The notes beneath the pieces are model-generated. The model did not search any database. It saw only the letters and a program-made list of their open reading frames with translations, and was not told the DNA's origin. Below are positions 17,619-27,169 of a DNA stretch of 64,000 bases, in pieces. The stretch is from CANIGN01 sp041391385. Its GTDB lineage: Bacteria > Bdellovibrionota > UBA2428. The stretch is from NCBI GenBank assembly GCA_041391385.1, contig JAWKOD010000003.1, positions 62,001 to 126,000 of the forward strand, written 5' to 3'. A program made the translations under genes and the position numbers. Numbering within the stretch: position 1 is the first letter of the stretch; each line of letters opens with the position of its first letter.

Positions 17619-18848
17619 TTAGCAGTCTGGGGAGCGACCCAAAAAGAGACTTGTATTAAAGCCACCAAAGGCAAAATTCGTAGATACTGCTGTAGAAAAG
17701 ACCACCGGAAGAGGTTCTTTCACATGCTGCACCAAATCGCATTCAGGAGAAACTTCAACGAGGTTGCGCGTAGGTAAAATCAGCCCCTCGTTCATCATCT
17801 TGCAACTTAACGCTGCCTCAATAGCCCCGCATGGCGCTAAGCTATGTCCCAAGTGCCCCTTAAGGCTACTCACATAGGTTTCAGACCCGAGGACGCCATG
17901 AATAGCCTCAACTTCGGCCTGATCGCCTTGAAAAGTTCCTGTTGCATGCGCATTTACATAGCGCGGTTTCTCGTTCTCCGAAGCTGCGCGACTTATCGAC
18001 TGACGAATAATACCCATCATAGCCTCGGTATCAGATTTGCTCATATGAGCGCCACTGCATCCAAATGCTCCGCCCAAGACCTCTCCTAATGCAGCAACAC
18101 CACGAGCTCTCATAGAATCGGCTGATTCCATAACAACGACGCCAGCCCCTTCGGACACCACAAGTCCATCGCGATCTTTATCAAAAGGCCTAGGACTCAT
18201 CTGAGGGGTATCGTTGTATTTTTTTGAAGCGGCAAAAACGATATCAAAAACTTCGCATGAAGTGTGATGCAGTTCATCTGCTCCACCCGCTATAACGATG
18301 TCATAAAGCCCACTTTTAATGTATTCCCATCCCATGACCATAGCTTGAGACGAGGTTGAACACGCAGAGCTAGGCGCTAACACTGGTCCACAAAAATCGA
18401 GAGCAGAGGCCACATTACTCGCTACAGAATGATTCATTACCTTAAAAAAAGAAGTCCCTAACTGCCCCTCAGGGCCTCCGACTTCATAGGCTTTAAAAAA
18501 GTATTCTTTATAGGTTTGAGGACTCCCTGTGGTTGAGCCCATAATGATAGCAACTCGAGTGGGATCAATTGTTTTTAAATCTAAGTTTGCTTTGGCTAGC
18601 GCGTCCAAGGTGGAATGCACCATCAACTGACTCATGCGACTCATGGTTCGCCTTACCGTGCGAGGAATGGAACGAATATCAACATCGGGAGCTGGCGCCC
18701 CTAAATGAGAGCTCAAGCCCTTGAGAGACTTCCAATCTTCCATGTAGCGAACACCGCTCTTGCCCTCAAGTAGCCCCTGCCACGTTTCCTCAAGGCTCGT
18801 CCCCAAGGAAGTCACCATTCCCGCTCCACTCAAAAACACGCGTTTCAT
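17619..18848 (-). CDS. second beta-ketoacyl-ACP synthase
   Basis: 409 residues from the ATG at 18848; an in-frame TTG 30 nt upstream is rejected because the fold starts MKRVFLSGAGMVTSLG. Cys163 in PSSACSTSSQ, His301 in NAHATGT and His335 in LKGHLGHS form the catalytic triad; HATGT replaces the usual HGTGT. In aryl-polyene loci one stand-alone KS of this type starts or primes chain growth while the KS-CLF pair elongates. Its upstream region holds one arm of a long inverted repeat. Confidence 0.9.
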   Translation of the reverse strand: MKRVFLSGAGMVTSLGTSLEETWQGLLEGKSGVRYMEDWKSLKGLSSHLGAPAPDVDIRSIPRTVRRTMSRMSQLMVHSTLDALAKANLDLKTIDPTRVAIIMGSTTGSPQTYKEYFFKAYEVGGPEGQLGTSFFKVMNHSVASNVASALDFCGPVLAPSSACSTSSQAMVMGWEYIKSGLYDIVIAGGADELHHTSCEVFDIVFAASKKYNDTPQMSPRPFDKDRDGLVVSEGAGVVVMESADSMRARGVAALGEVLGGAFGCSGAHMSKSDTEAMMGIIRQSISRAASENEKPRYVNAHATGTFQGDQAEVEAIHGVLGSETYVSSLKGHLGHSLAPCGAIEAALSCKMMNEGLILPTRNLVEVSPECDLVQHVKEPLPVVFSTAVSTNFAFGGFNTSLFLGRSPDC

Positions 18849-18876
18849 AAGATATTTTCGGTTTACTACATCTCCC

Positions 18877-18940
18877 AAAAGGTACCTAGTTACTTTTTAC
18901 GTGCACCCGCTACCTTTTTGCACACACCCGGCACCTTTTT
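18877..18940 (-). repeat. left arm of an inverted intergenic repeat
   Basis: On the minus strand this is three degenerate 21-22-bp units, each beginning AAAAAGG/AAAAAGT and including GGTGCCGGGTG or GGTAGCGGGTG. The inner part, ttactttttacgtgcacccgctacctttt, is identical to the reverse complement of the copy at 19858-19901. It lies just upstream of the ketosynthase start. Confidence 0.85.
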
Positions 18941-18942
18941 AA

Positions 18943-19802
18943 TCACAACTCACTTAACTTAATCGCTTTCCTACGGCGCGCGCTTGCACCAAGGGATGCA
19001 ATTGTAATGAGCAAGATTGGGTAATAACTTTCTTAGAAGCTCTCACCTTTTCCTGTGCAAGAAGATAGGCCACCAGCGTCGCTACTACTGGTTCAAGACT
19101 CATGAGGATACCGAACGTCTTTGCGGGAATTTTCTTGAGAGCAGAAAGCTCCAAAGAATACGGAATAACGCTTGATAAAAGTGCAATTCCCAACGCGAGC
19201 GGAATAACTTGAAATGTAAACAAAGAGCTTCCGTGCTTCTGTAATCCCAGTGGAAAAGTTACCAAGCAAGCAATGCACATTCCCATTGCAACTGCACTGG
19301 TTCCTAGAGATGAGCCCACTCTTTGTGCGAAAAATATATAAAAAGCCCAGCAGAGGCCTGCCATTAAAGCAAAAGCTACCCCTAGAGGATCAAGATATGC
19401 CTGAGTTTTTTCTAACGGCAACAGCAAAATCACACCGGCGATGGCTAAGGTAGCCCAAAGCAGATCTGTCCATTTTCTTGAGAGCAACAATGAGAGTCCA
19501 AGGGGACCTACGAATTCTAAAGCAACCGTTATTCCTTGAGGGATTCGCTCCAAGGCTTTGTAAAAAAACAGATTCATTAACCCTAAAGAAACCCCATATA
19601 CAAAAAAAAATGTTTTTTAACGCTTTTTTTGCTATAGCTAATATGCCAGGGCTTGAAAAATAAAACTAAAATTATAGCAGCAAAGAAAATCTTAACGCCG
19701 TCATCCCCTCTGACTAACAAGTGAAAAAAGTTGCTTAGCTAGAGCGGCTCCTGTTTGCAGGGAAAGAATAGCAACAAGCAAAGCAAGAATGGAGCGACTC
19801 AT
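18943..19802 (-). pseudogene. EamA/RhtA-type drug-metabolite transporter, at least three frameshifts
   Basis: Joined across frames this is a ten-helix EamA protein of about 283 residues. The start ATG at 19802 has a good AAAGGAG, and the first 33 residues (SILALLVAILSLQTGAALAK...) are helix 1. The frame then ends at TGA near 19701, while the continuation DDGVKIFFAAIILVLFFKPW lies one frame over. A T9 run near 19602-19610 shifts again to VYGVSLGLMNLFFYKALE, the best conserved part (IPQGITVALEFVGPLGLSLL). A last shift near 19040 moves the end to LLITIASLGASARRRK, closing at 18943. EamA exporters are not usual polyene-locus genes; this one is bracketed by inverted repeats. Confidence 0.8.
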
Positions 19803-19857
19803 ATTTTCAACTCCTTTATAGTGGAGAGCCTGGGCTTTCGTTGAGCAAGAAATAGCG

Positions 19858-19901
19858 AAAAGGTAGCGGGTGCACGTAAAAAGTAATCTAGGTAATCTTT
19901 T
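19858..19901 (+). repeat. right arm of the inverted intergenic repeat
   Basis: 44 bp, reverse complement of the left arm with about 40 of 44 matching positions and a 29-bp identical core. It supplies the last codons and stop of the oxidoreductase gene that ends at 19888, so it was present when, or inserted so that, that 3' end was formed. Confidence 0.85.
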
Positions 19902-21387
19902 GGATTTCTTTCGAGGAGTTCTTTGCGCCAATGTTGCCTGCTGCGCGGATACCCGCAGTGGCGGCACCCAAAAAGCCTGGGAAAAGTGTACTTTGCCCAG
20001 TGATGAGTAAATTTCTCAAGTGCGTGCGTGGTCCCAAGGCCCGAGGACCCGTGACTGAAATAGAATGATAAATTCCATAGCCACTTCCCTCAGGAGACCC
20101 ATTAAAAAACATATTCGACAACGGAGAACTTGTTAACTCATGACTCACATTTTCCTGCATACCGGGGCAATACTTATCCACCACAGACCACAGTTGAGAA
20201 GAGTAGCTTTTCTTAAAGTCTTCATACTCCACACCACGATGTCCCACTTTAGTATTTTCCCACTTTGAAAACCACGCGTAAGGTCCTGCAGCTAAAAGTT
20301 TTACACCTTGATTTTGACTTTTTTCATCGGCCAAGCGTTCTGCAGAATTTGCAAACACCGCACGAGGACGTGAAGGTTCCGCAGGCACATCAAAAAGCCC
20401 CTCTATCCCATCACGATCAAAGAAAAAATGATTTCTCCTCGGATGTAATCGAGCGGGTCCACTGACTTCGGCGTAAACGCCAAAACTTGCCGTGCTTTCG
20501 CGCAGAGAAGAAAGTCGGCTTTTAAAAACGGGCTTTAAAGCTGTGTCATCTGAAAGCAGTTCAAATGTTTTCTTAGGATGCACACCTGAAACAAAAATAT
20601 CACCCTCAATGCGCTCACCATCTGCGCATTCTAAGGCCTTAACCCATGGGCCTTCATTGTGTATTTTCACAACTCCCTTTTTTAAAAGAACGCGGCCTCC
20701 TTGAGCCTCAATAACTTTTACAAACTTTTGCGCAAGAGCATCACCGCCCTTCGCTAGCCCAAAGGCACCGGTTATAAAAGAATCCATCATGATGGAATGC
20801 ATTCCAAAAGGAACGTCTTCTGGACGCACTCCATGCAATAAACAATGTGAATAGAGGATAACTTTTAAATCTTCATTTTGAGTAAGGGGCTCAACAATCT
20901 TCGCCAAGGGTGTGTTGATGTAAAACATCAACTTGTCTTGATCCACGTGGTCTTGAAACTTATAGGTTTGAAAAAGTCCCGACGAATTCTGCAGGTGCGT
21001 TAAAAAAGCATCGATCGCTTGTCCCTCGGCAGGAAAAAGCCCCTTTAATCGATCAGCAAATGCGGCATAGCCCTGAGGCAATTCAACCGTCATTTTAGGA
21101 AAATACAAAACATCAAAGGCATTTTCATCTAACGGAACAAAGAGTTCCTCCTCAAAAACACCTACAAATTCCAATAACTGCCTGAAGGGCTGATTTTTTT
21201 TCATCGCCCCCATGTAATGGGCTCCTGTATCAAAGTGATGGCCAAATCTTCTAAAGCCATGCAGATATCCACCTGGTTTCACGTAGCGTTCAAGCACACA
21301 GACGGATTTACCTTTTTTAGAAAGAATCGCAGCGCAAGTTAATACCGAAATTCCCGAGCCAATTAAAACGACATCAAAGCGTGCCAT
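19888..21387 (-). CDS. RetSat/CrtI-like FAD-dependent oxidoreductase
   Basis: 499 residues. VVLIGSGISVLTCAAILSKKG (residues 6-26) is the FAD-binding start; PGGYLHGFRRFGHHFDTGAHYMG (around 40-60) is typical of phytoene-desaturase and retinol-saturase-like enzymes; LLITGQSTLFPGFLGAATAG close to the C-terminus is the second FAD contact. Such enzymes act on conjugated polyenes, and homologues occur in flexirubin-type loci. It would desaturate or saturate the polyene chain. It lies 3 nt after the ketoreductase gene. The C-terminus runs into the inverted repeat, so the last few residues may not be ancestral. Confidence 0.82.
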   Translation of the reverse strand: MARFDVVLIGSGISVLTCAAILSKKGKSVCVLERYVKPGGYLHGFRRFGHHFDTGAHYMGAMKKNQPFRQLLEFVGVFEEELFVPLDENAFDVLYFPKMTVELPQGYAAFADRLKGLFPAEGQAIDAFLTHLQNSSGLFQTYKFQDHVDQDKLMFYINTPLAKIVEPLTQNEDLKVILYSHCLLHGVRPEDVPFGMHSIMMDSFITGAFGLAKGGDALAQKFVKVIEAQGGRVLLKKGVVKIHNEGPWVKALECADGERIEGDIFVSGVHPKKTFELLSDDTALKPVFKSRLSSLRESTASFGVYAEVSGPARLHPRRNHFFFDRDGIEGLFDVPAEPSRPRAVFANSAERLADEKSQNQGVKLLAAGPYAWFSKWENTKVGHRGVEYEDFKKSYSSQLWSVVDKYCPGMQENVSHELTSSPLSNMFFNGSPEGSGYGIYHSISVTGPRALGPRTHLRNLLITGQSTLFPGFLGAATAGIRAAGNIGAKNSSKEIQKIT

Positions 21388-21390
21388 GAC

Positions 21391-22142
21391 TTATGAAGGG
21401 AAAAGCCCCCCGTTAATACTAATTGTGTGCCCCGTAATATAACTCGCTTCTTCCGATGCTAAAAATGCAACAGCACCTGCTACCTCAGAGGTTTTTCCAA
21501 AGCGACCGAGGGGAATACGCTTCTTAAACATTTCAAGTTGTGGAATGGTATCGATCATATCTGTTTCAATAAGACCTGGTGCCACTGCATTTACACGTAC
21601 ATTTCGCGAGCCAAGCTCCATAGCCAATGTTTTCGTCATAGCAATTATGGCTGCTTTCGAGGCGGCATAATTGATTTGTCCCGGATTGCCCATTTGTCCC
21701 GCTAAAGAACTTACGTTCACAATGTTGCCCTTACGCTGACGCATCATGATTTTAGAAGCCCAACGCATCAGGTAAAAGGTACCGTAGAGATTTGTTTTTA
21801 TAACAGAGTCAAACATCTCATTGCTCATAAGAGGTGTAAGCGTATCCTTATGAATGCCCGCATTATTCACTAAGACAGCAAGCTCGTACGAACCTATGTC
21901 CGCCAAGGCATCCATAAGTGCCTTCTCAATTTCATGGTCAGGGGCTGCAACGTCAAATCGAACAATTTTTCCCTCAGCGCCTGCAGCTTGTAATTGCGAC
22001 AAAAGCTCAGATGCTTTAGCTTCATTAGAGTTATAATGGAGCAGCATAAAATAGCCGTCTTTGGCCATTCTTTCGGCAATAAAACGACCAATTCCGCCCG
22101 AAGAACCGGTGCATGGCGACTTTTTGGGATATCTTGAGACAT
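21391..22142 (-). pseudogene. 3-oxoacyl-ACP reductase (SDR), 5' end frameshifted
   Basis: The body is a normal FabG-like SDR: NNAGIHKDTLTPL, catalytic Ser in NVSSLAGQMG, YAASK catalytic pair, and C-terminal YITGHTISINGGLFPS. The NADP-binding motif TGSSGGIGRF is in the same frame as the body, but that frame has no start codon before an upstream stop. The only start-like ATG (22142, reading SQDIP) is one frame off; a single indel near 22115-22125 would restore a full protein of about 250 residues. Translation from the internal ATG at 22068 would remove the glycine-rich loop. This is the only ketoreductase in the locus, so the break would be limiting unless a FabG elsewhere substitutes. Confidence 0.65.
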
Positions 22143-22166
22143 GACGGCTGAGTTTTCCACTCTAAC

Positions 22167-22982
22167 GTGAAGTCTCAAGGGCCAAGTACAACTTCTAAAG
22201 CCTCTACGCGTGCAAATCTGCACTTTTACTGGCTCGTTCTAACAGCAATAGCCTGGGGAGCCCCTATCATCATATCCCTCTACCTCCCCCTAGCCCTCAT
22301 TGAAAAGCTAATTGGACGCAAAACAAAACTAGGAAAATACATTTATAATTTCCGAAAAAAACTCTTCGCCAATGGAATTTATGCCTACCTCTGTATGCAG
22401 AAGTTTTTTAAGCCGCACTATGACCTTAAAGAACTAAGAACTCTCGAAGAAAAAAATGAACGTTTCCTAATTGTCTCCAATCATCGCTCACATCTCGATG
22501 TTTTTTTGTTTATCGCTCAAATCAAAGGACTTCAGCTTCTTGCCAAAAAGTCTCTCTTCAAAGTGCCCTTACTCAACATCATGATGATTCTTACACGACA
22601 GATTCCCGCAGAAAAAGGCGACTGGAAATCACTCGAAGCAGCAACCCTTATATTACAACAACGTATACGTGCAGGTGAAAAGGTACTTATCTTTCCTGAG
22701 TTCAAACGCTGCGAAGCGGGTCTCCTTGGAACGAACGCCTACTCACTGCTTCCCTTCCGCTTAGCGATTCAAGAAAAGATTAAGATTTTACCACTCGTCG
22801 TCTATGGAACAGATCAAGTTTGGCCGAAGGGAAGTCTTAAGCTTAAAACTCAAAATGTCAGGCAAAACGTTGTCGCACTTCAAGTCATAGACAGCCAAAA
22901 TTATCAATCCGCGAAAGAACTAAGAGACAAAATCCAAGCTCTCTCTCAAGATAAATACGTGGAGCTTTCGCGTGAACTTTAA
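22167..22982 (+). CDS. PlsC-family lysophospholipid acyltransferase
   Basis: 271 residues, GTG start. SNHRSHLDVFLF (about residue 106) is the HX4D catalytic motif; FPEFKRCEAG (about 175) stands at the FPEGTRS position; a hydrophobic N-terminal segment (HFYWLVLTAIAWGAPIIISLYL) anchors it in the membrane. In aryl-polyene loci such an enzyme attaches fatty or polyene acyl chains to the lipid carrier. It is divergent from the ketoreductase with only 24 nt between starts and overlaps the next gene by 11 nt. Confidence 0.82.
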   Translation: MKSQGPSTTSKASTRANLHFYWLVLTAIAWGAPIIISLYLPLALIEKLIGRKTKLGKYIYNFRKKLFANGIYAYLCMQKFFKPHYDLKELRTLEEKNERFLIVSNHRSHLDVFLFIAQIKGLQLLAKKSLFKVPLLNIMMILTRQIPAEKGDWKSLEAATLILQQRIRAGEKVLIFPEFKRCEAGLLGTNAYSLLPFRLAIQEKIKILPLVVYGTDQVWPKGSLKLKTQNVRQNVVALQVIDSQNYQSAKELRDKIQALSQDKYVELSREL

Positions 22983-25010
22983 ATACCTGCACTGCGTACC
23001 GACTTACAACAATCCGCAGACCATAGCCGAGGTTGTCATTGACCTCTTAAAGGAATCTCCAAACGACATACTTGTTGTAGATGATGGTTCCGACAGATCT
23101 GTCGAAACACTTGTAAATGAAGCACTTTTAAAAGCAGAACTTCAAAACACACGAATTTTCTTTTTACGTCTCAAAGAAAACTTAGGAAAAGGCAAAGCAC
23201 TGCAAAAAGCTTTCAAGTGGGCACTTGATCATTCCTATACTCATGTCATTACATCAGACGCTGACTCTCAACATCCCGCCACTGAAGTTATGAAAGTATA
23301 CAAGCGCTCATGCGCTGAACCCTGGTCGCTTGTCATCGGAAATCGCAACATGAACACCGAGAACGTACCAGGCATTAGCCACTTTGGAAGAAAGTTCTCA
23401 AATTTCTGGGTCAAATATCAAACAAACACGCAAGTCTCAGATTCTCAAAGCGGACTTCGCTGCTACCCACTTATTCATATTCAAAATTTCAATTTTTTTA
23501 CAAAGCGTTTTGACTTTGAAATTGAAATTTTAATTCGTCTCATCTGGAACGGCGTTAACATCGCAGAAGAACCCGTAGCTGTTGTGTATCAAAAAGGCTC
23601 CAAGAGAGTGAGTCATTTTGATAAAATTTGGGACAATGTCCGTATTACTCTTCTCAACACCCTGCTCATTATCCTCTCGCTCTTAAAAGAGCAAACAGCT
23701 CCTTTTAAACTTGCGCTCGCATTTGGAGTGGGAATTTTCGTTGGATGCACTCCCTTTTACGGACTGCATATTTTAATGTGCGCGGCCCTATCGTTTTTTC
23801 TTAAACTAAATTTTGTTGGGCTCTTTGCTGGAACTCAGATATCCATGCCTCCACTCGTTCCCCTTCTTGTACCCGCAGCTATAAAACTCGGAGAAGCTTT
23901 CACACACAAAGATGGCGCTTATTCTTTTTTTATAGGGACAACGCTTTTAGGCGCCTTACTCGGCACACTAGGCTTTTTTGTAGCTTGGATCTTTCTCAGT
24001 TCACGCGAGCGCACACGAAGAAGAGAAGAGAAAGCTCTTCAATGGAAAGGTGAGCAACGAGGCGGAAGATTAGGGAACCACTTTCTTAAACTCTTAATGC
24101 GCACTTTTGGGCTTAGAACATGTTACATTTGTGTCGCCATTTTTGTCGTTCCTTACTTTTACCTCTTCGCACCCAAGGCTCGTAAAGCTTCTAACGAATA
24201 TTGGAAAACAATAGAACCCCAGCTTTCTTTTGCTCATAGAAACATTAAGATACTCAAACACTTTTATGAATACGCTGTAACGCTTCTCGACAGTGTTTAC
24301 CTCTCAATAAAAGGCGAAAATGCTTTTGCGCTACGAAGTTCTGGGTACGAAGAACTCAAAGCCTCTCTCGACAAAGAAAAAGGGCTTCTTATGCTCACCG
24401 CACATTGTGGAGCTTGGTACCTCGCCTCAAGAGCATTAAAAAGACATCGTTTTAAACATAGTATTCACATCGTACATTTTAGGGAGCCAAGGGATTAACC
24501 TTTACTCAACTTCAAAACGAATCGATGGCCCCTAAAAGGAAATCATCATCAACAATCATAGTCTCCCCACACTTGAGATAAGAAAAGCCGCACTTGAATG
24601 GCAATCTCGTAAGTATGATGGAGACAGACCCATTGGAGCTCGCCTCGAACTTCTAAAGTTTATCGAAGAAAGCGGATCTTCATCTGAACGACCCTCTCCG
24701 CATTTCGCATCGCCTAGCCTGTAACAGTGAAATATTTTTCGGATTTGGTTTTGAGACAAAGAAAGCAATTCTTATGTTTTTGAAGTTGAAACTGTCAAGA
24801 TCTAAATCACAATGAAAGCGCATCCAAAGACAAAGCTGCACTCGCTATGGCACAGCGATACCTTCATCATCTTGAGGAATTTGTTCATAATACCCTTATC
24901 AATGGTTTAACTGGTATAAATATTTTCCTTTGATAAAAAACTTTTTCTCAAATAATTCGCCACAGAAGAACATTCAACACAAGGCCACATACACCTCTTG
25001 CGAAACCTGA
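22972..25010 (+). pseudogene. glycosyltransferase 2 - DUF2062 - LPLAT fusion, acyltransferase half decayed
   Basis: The intact part (22972-24498, 508 residues) has a GT2 domain (VPTYNNPQTI, VVDDGSD, TSDADSQHP; residues 1-230), then a DUF2062-type membrane block (GVGIFVGCTPFYGLH...) near 255-340, then the start of an HtrB-like acyltransferase (TAHCGAWYLASRAL). It stops at TAA 24496. Downstream, pieces of the same domain appear in all three frames: PTLEIRKAALEW, GDRPIGARLELLKF, GFGFETKK, and the diagnostic end PYQWFNWYKYFP at about 24894, closing at 25010. Thus several frameshifts and stops have destroyed the last 170 or so residues. The GT2-acyltransferase fusion is the ApeJ-type enzyme that links the pigment to a glycolipid anchor. 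Confidence 0.8.
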
Positions 25011-27169
25011 TAGACCTTCTGCTTCAGCACAAAGCGAATAAAAATCTCAACACTTAAAAAAGAAAAGCGACTGCAAAAATAAAAAAAGCGAAAAACTTAC
25101 AAGAAAGAAACAAACTTCATATTTTCTCCCGTGAATCTCACTATTTCTGTTTTGAAATGATCCACTCTAAATCTCGCACCATCCTCAAAAGTACTGAGTA
25201 CGCGTATATCCCTGAAGACTCCCCCGCTTTTGTGCATAACAACTTGAAACCTCTTTAAAAGCACTTCACAATGGGTCGTTGTTTTCAAACAGGGTTAAGA
25301 TATAGGAGTTCAGGTGCATGACCCTTAGTTAGATTTGCTTTCATCATACTCATTGAAGCGGCAGCGATAGATGTTACTTGAGCTGTTTCTTCACCTAGTA
25401 CAGGTAATTACTCGAAGACAGTTCAATTCTCCATCGGGACCATAAGCAAATACGTCATGCCGTTGTTTCCCTCTCGAAAAAGATGGGGAAGAATCTAATT
25501 CGACGCTTGCGCATGAAACAAGAGAAGGCGTGAGAAAAAAGAAAACCCCTTTAAAAGACTCACAAGCACCCCCTCAGCAACAACAGTCTCCAAAATACTC
25601 TATCAGCGCCTTGTGCGGTGGAGAAAGACTCAGTCCTTTTTTGGCAAGCGACAGCCTCAACTTCTTTATTGAGGCAGCGTGAAGCTAAAGTTACGGCGTA
25701 ATAGTACTCAACATGCTCAAAGGGATGTGGTTCAATTCATCAAAAGCTTCCTGGCATCTATTTCGTCTCAAAAGGACAAAGGTCTTTTAACTGAGAAGAT
25801 TTTCTTTCAATTCAAAATAAGTCTCTTCACCCGCCGGATCGCAAACTAAACGCTCATGAGGTTTTGTTCAAAGACTTCGCAAGATCGTAGGCTAAATGCG
25901 CCAACCATAGAAGGCCGCTAACTCGTAAGAAGTTTGAGAATAGGTATCAAACAATACTCCATGAGCTATTAAGTGCATCAATCGCTCTGATTGCTAAGTA
26001 AAGCTGTTCAGAGTTTTCATTCACACCTTTGTCGCGCAATATTTTTAATAAAGAGCGAAGAATAACTTAGAGAGATTTTGGATGACTTGCGTGTAGTTCA
26101 TTTTAAAAAGATCTTGACGTCGTTTTTGACGGTAAGTGCTCGTAAAATCAATATGCGACTTAAATTAAACTCATCTTGCCCTAAAGACTTCTGCTTCAGA
26201 TGATTCGTCACAGCTGTCGCCGTTTTCACTTCCTCATATCTAAATTAAAAGCACTTTTTTCAACTTTGAAGAGGCGGCCAGTTTTCGAGTCCAAGACCAT
26301 ATAGATGTCAGTGATCATTGAATCCGTATCATAGTCTTTGAGAGCATCTTCGAAGTCTCAGCTTCTTGTAAAACTTTTGTAACCAGCAATGTGGAAAGCC
26401 CCTTAAATTGTTTATCCCGTGAGCCCGCTGCCTTTATCACCAACCTCATCTGCCTTTTCATTAACACCTGAGACAGCTCCAACCATACCGGCCCAAATAA
26501 CAGATACATATTTAAACCCTTTTCAGGAATACCCATTCGATTTTCTCTTCATCAAAAATTCGGCCACCTTCAAGTCAAAGTTCTACCAACGAGCCAGTTT
26601 TCTCAATTGGAAGAACAAGTGCAAAGGCTCAAGCCTAAAATTGATTGCAACTGAAATCATTAAGGGATTGTGGCCGATTTCAGATCATGATACACCAGCT
26701 GTCGAGCATAGGGTGAAACAAAGTGCAAAAGTCTGCAGAGGCCGACTGAGAAACCCCATTTCTTTAAGCATCCGGGGAGAAAAACAAGTTCAAGCCCTGA
26801 AAAACTGCAATCAACCAGTCTCAAAAGGCAGCCTTCCGCGTTACAGGAGATGGTATGAGCTCACTGTGCATATCGACGAGCTCCGTTCTGACGGTAAGAG
26901 CAAGTCTTGGAGTTGAATCCCCACATGAAACCTCGCTCGAAAGGAGATCCTCAAAAAGCATGGTTAATGCCATATTGTTCTTTCGAATAAAAAGAAGATT
27001 GTGATTTAGCCTTTTCCCACTCAAAACTTGTAGGGGCTATCCGTGGAGCTAAGACGTCACTCCTCAAATAAAGACTCATAGCCCACGAAAAAGCAATAAC
27101 TGCTGTATAAAACAAGAGTTTAGAACTTCTTCTAATTACTCCTAGTATCATCGGTGGTTTCGTTGTCAT
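25011..27169 (-). pseudogene. decayed, unrecognised coding sequence
   Basis: No frame is open for more than about 165 codons and none looks like a whole gene. On the minus strand a plausible gene start overlaps the MMPL stop by 4 nt (ATG at 27169, 72 codons, with a membrane segment LLFYTAVIAFSWAMSLYL) and then breaks. Protein-like pieces continue leftward in changing frames: EDLLSSEVSCGDSTPRLAL, a hydrophobic YVSVIWAGMVGAVSG with EKADEVGDKGSGL near 26450-26500, SMITDIYMVLDSKTGRLF near 26290, FNLSRILILRALTVKNDV near 26130, and VRDIRVLSTFEDGARF-like sequence (FRDIRVLSTFEDGARF) near 25200. This suggests one or more exported or membrane proteins, now dead, once linked to the exporter operon. Identity unknown. 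Confidence 0.5.

Noticed and set aside
18954..19577. EamA gene as a complete 207-residue protein
   Set aside because: It would lack helices 1-3 and its C-terminal helix is in another frame.
19701..19802. 33-residue small protein gene with good ribosome site
   Set aside because: Its sequence is the first helix of the EamA transporter continued in another frame; reported as part of the pseudogene.
26419..26916. 165-codon open frame on the plus strand
   Set aside because: Composition is Ser/Lys/Arg-rich with no fold-like pattern, and the opposite strand carries better protein-like pieces; probably a chance frame in decayed DNA.
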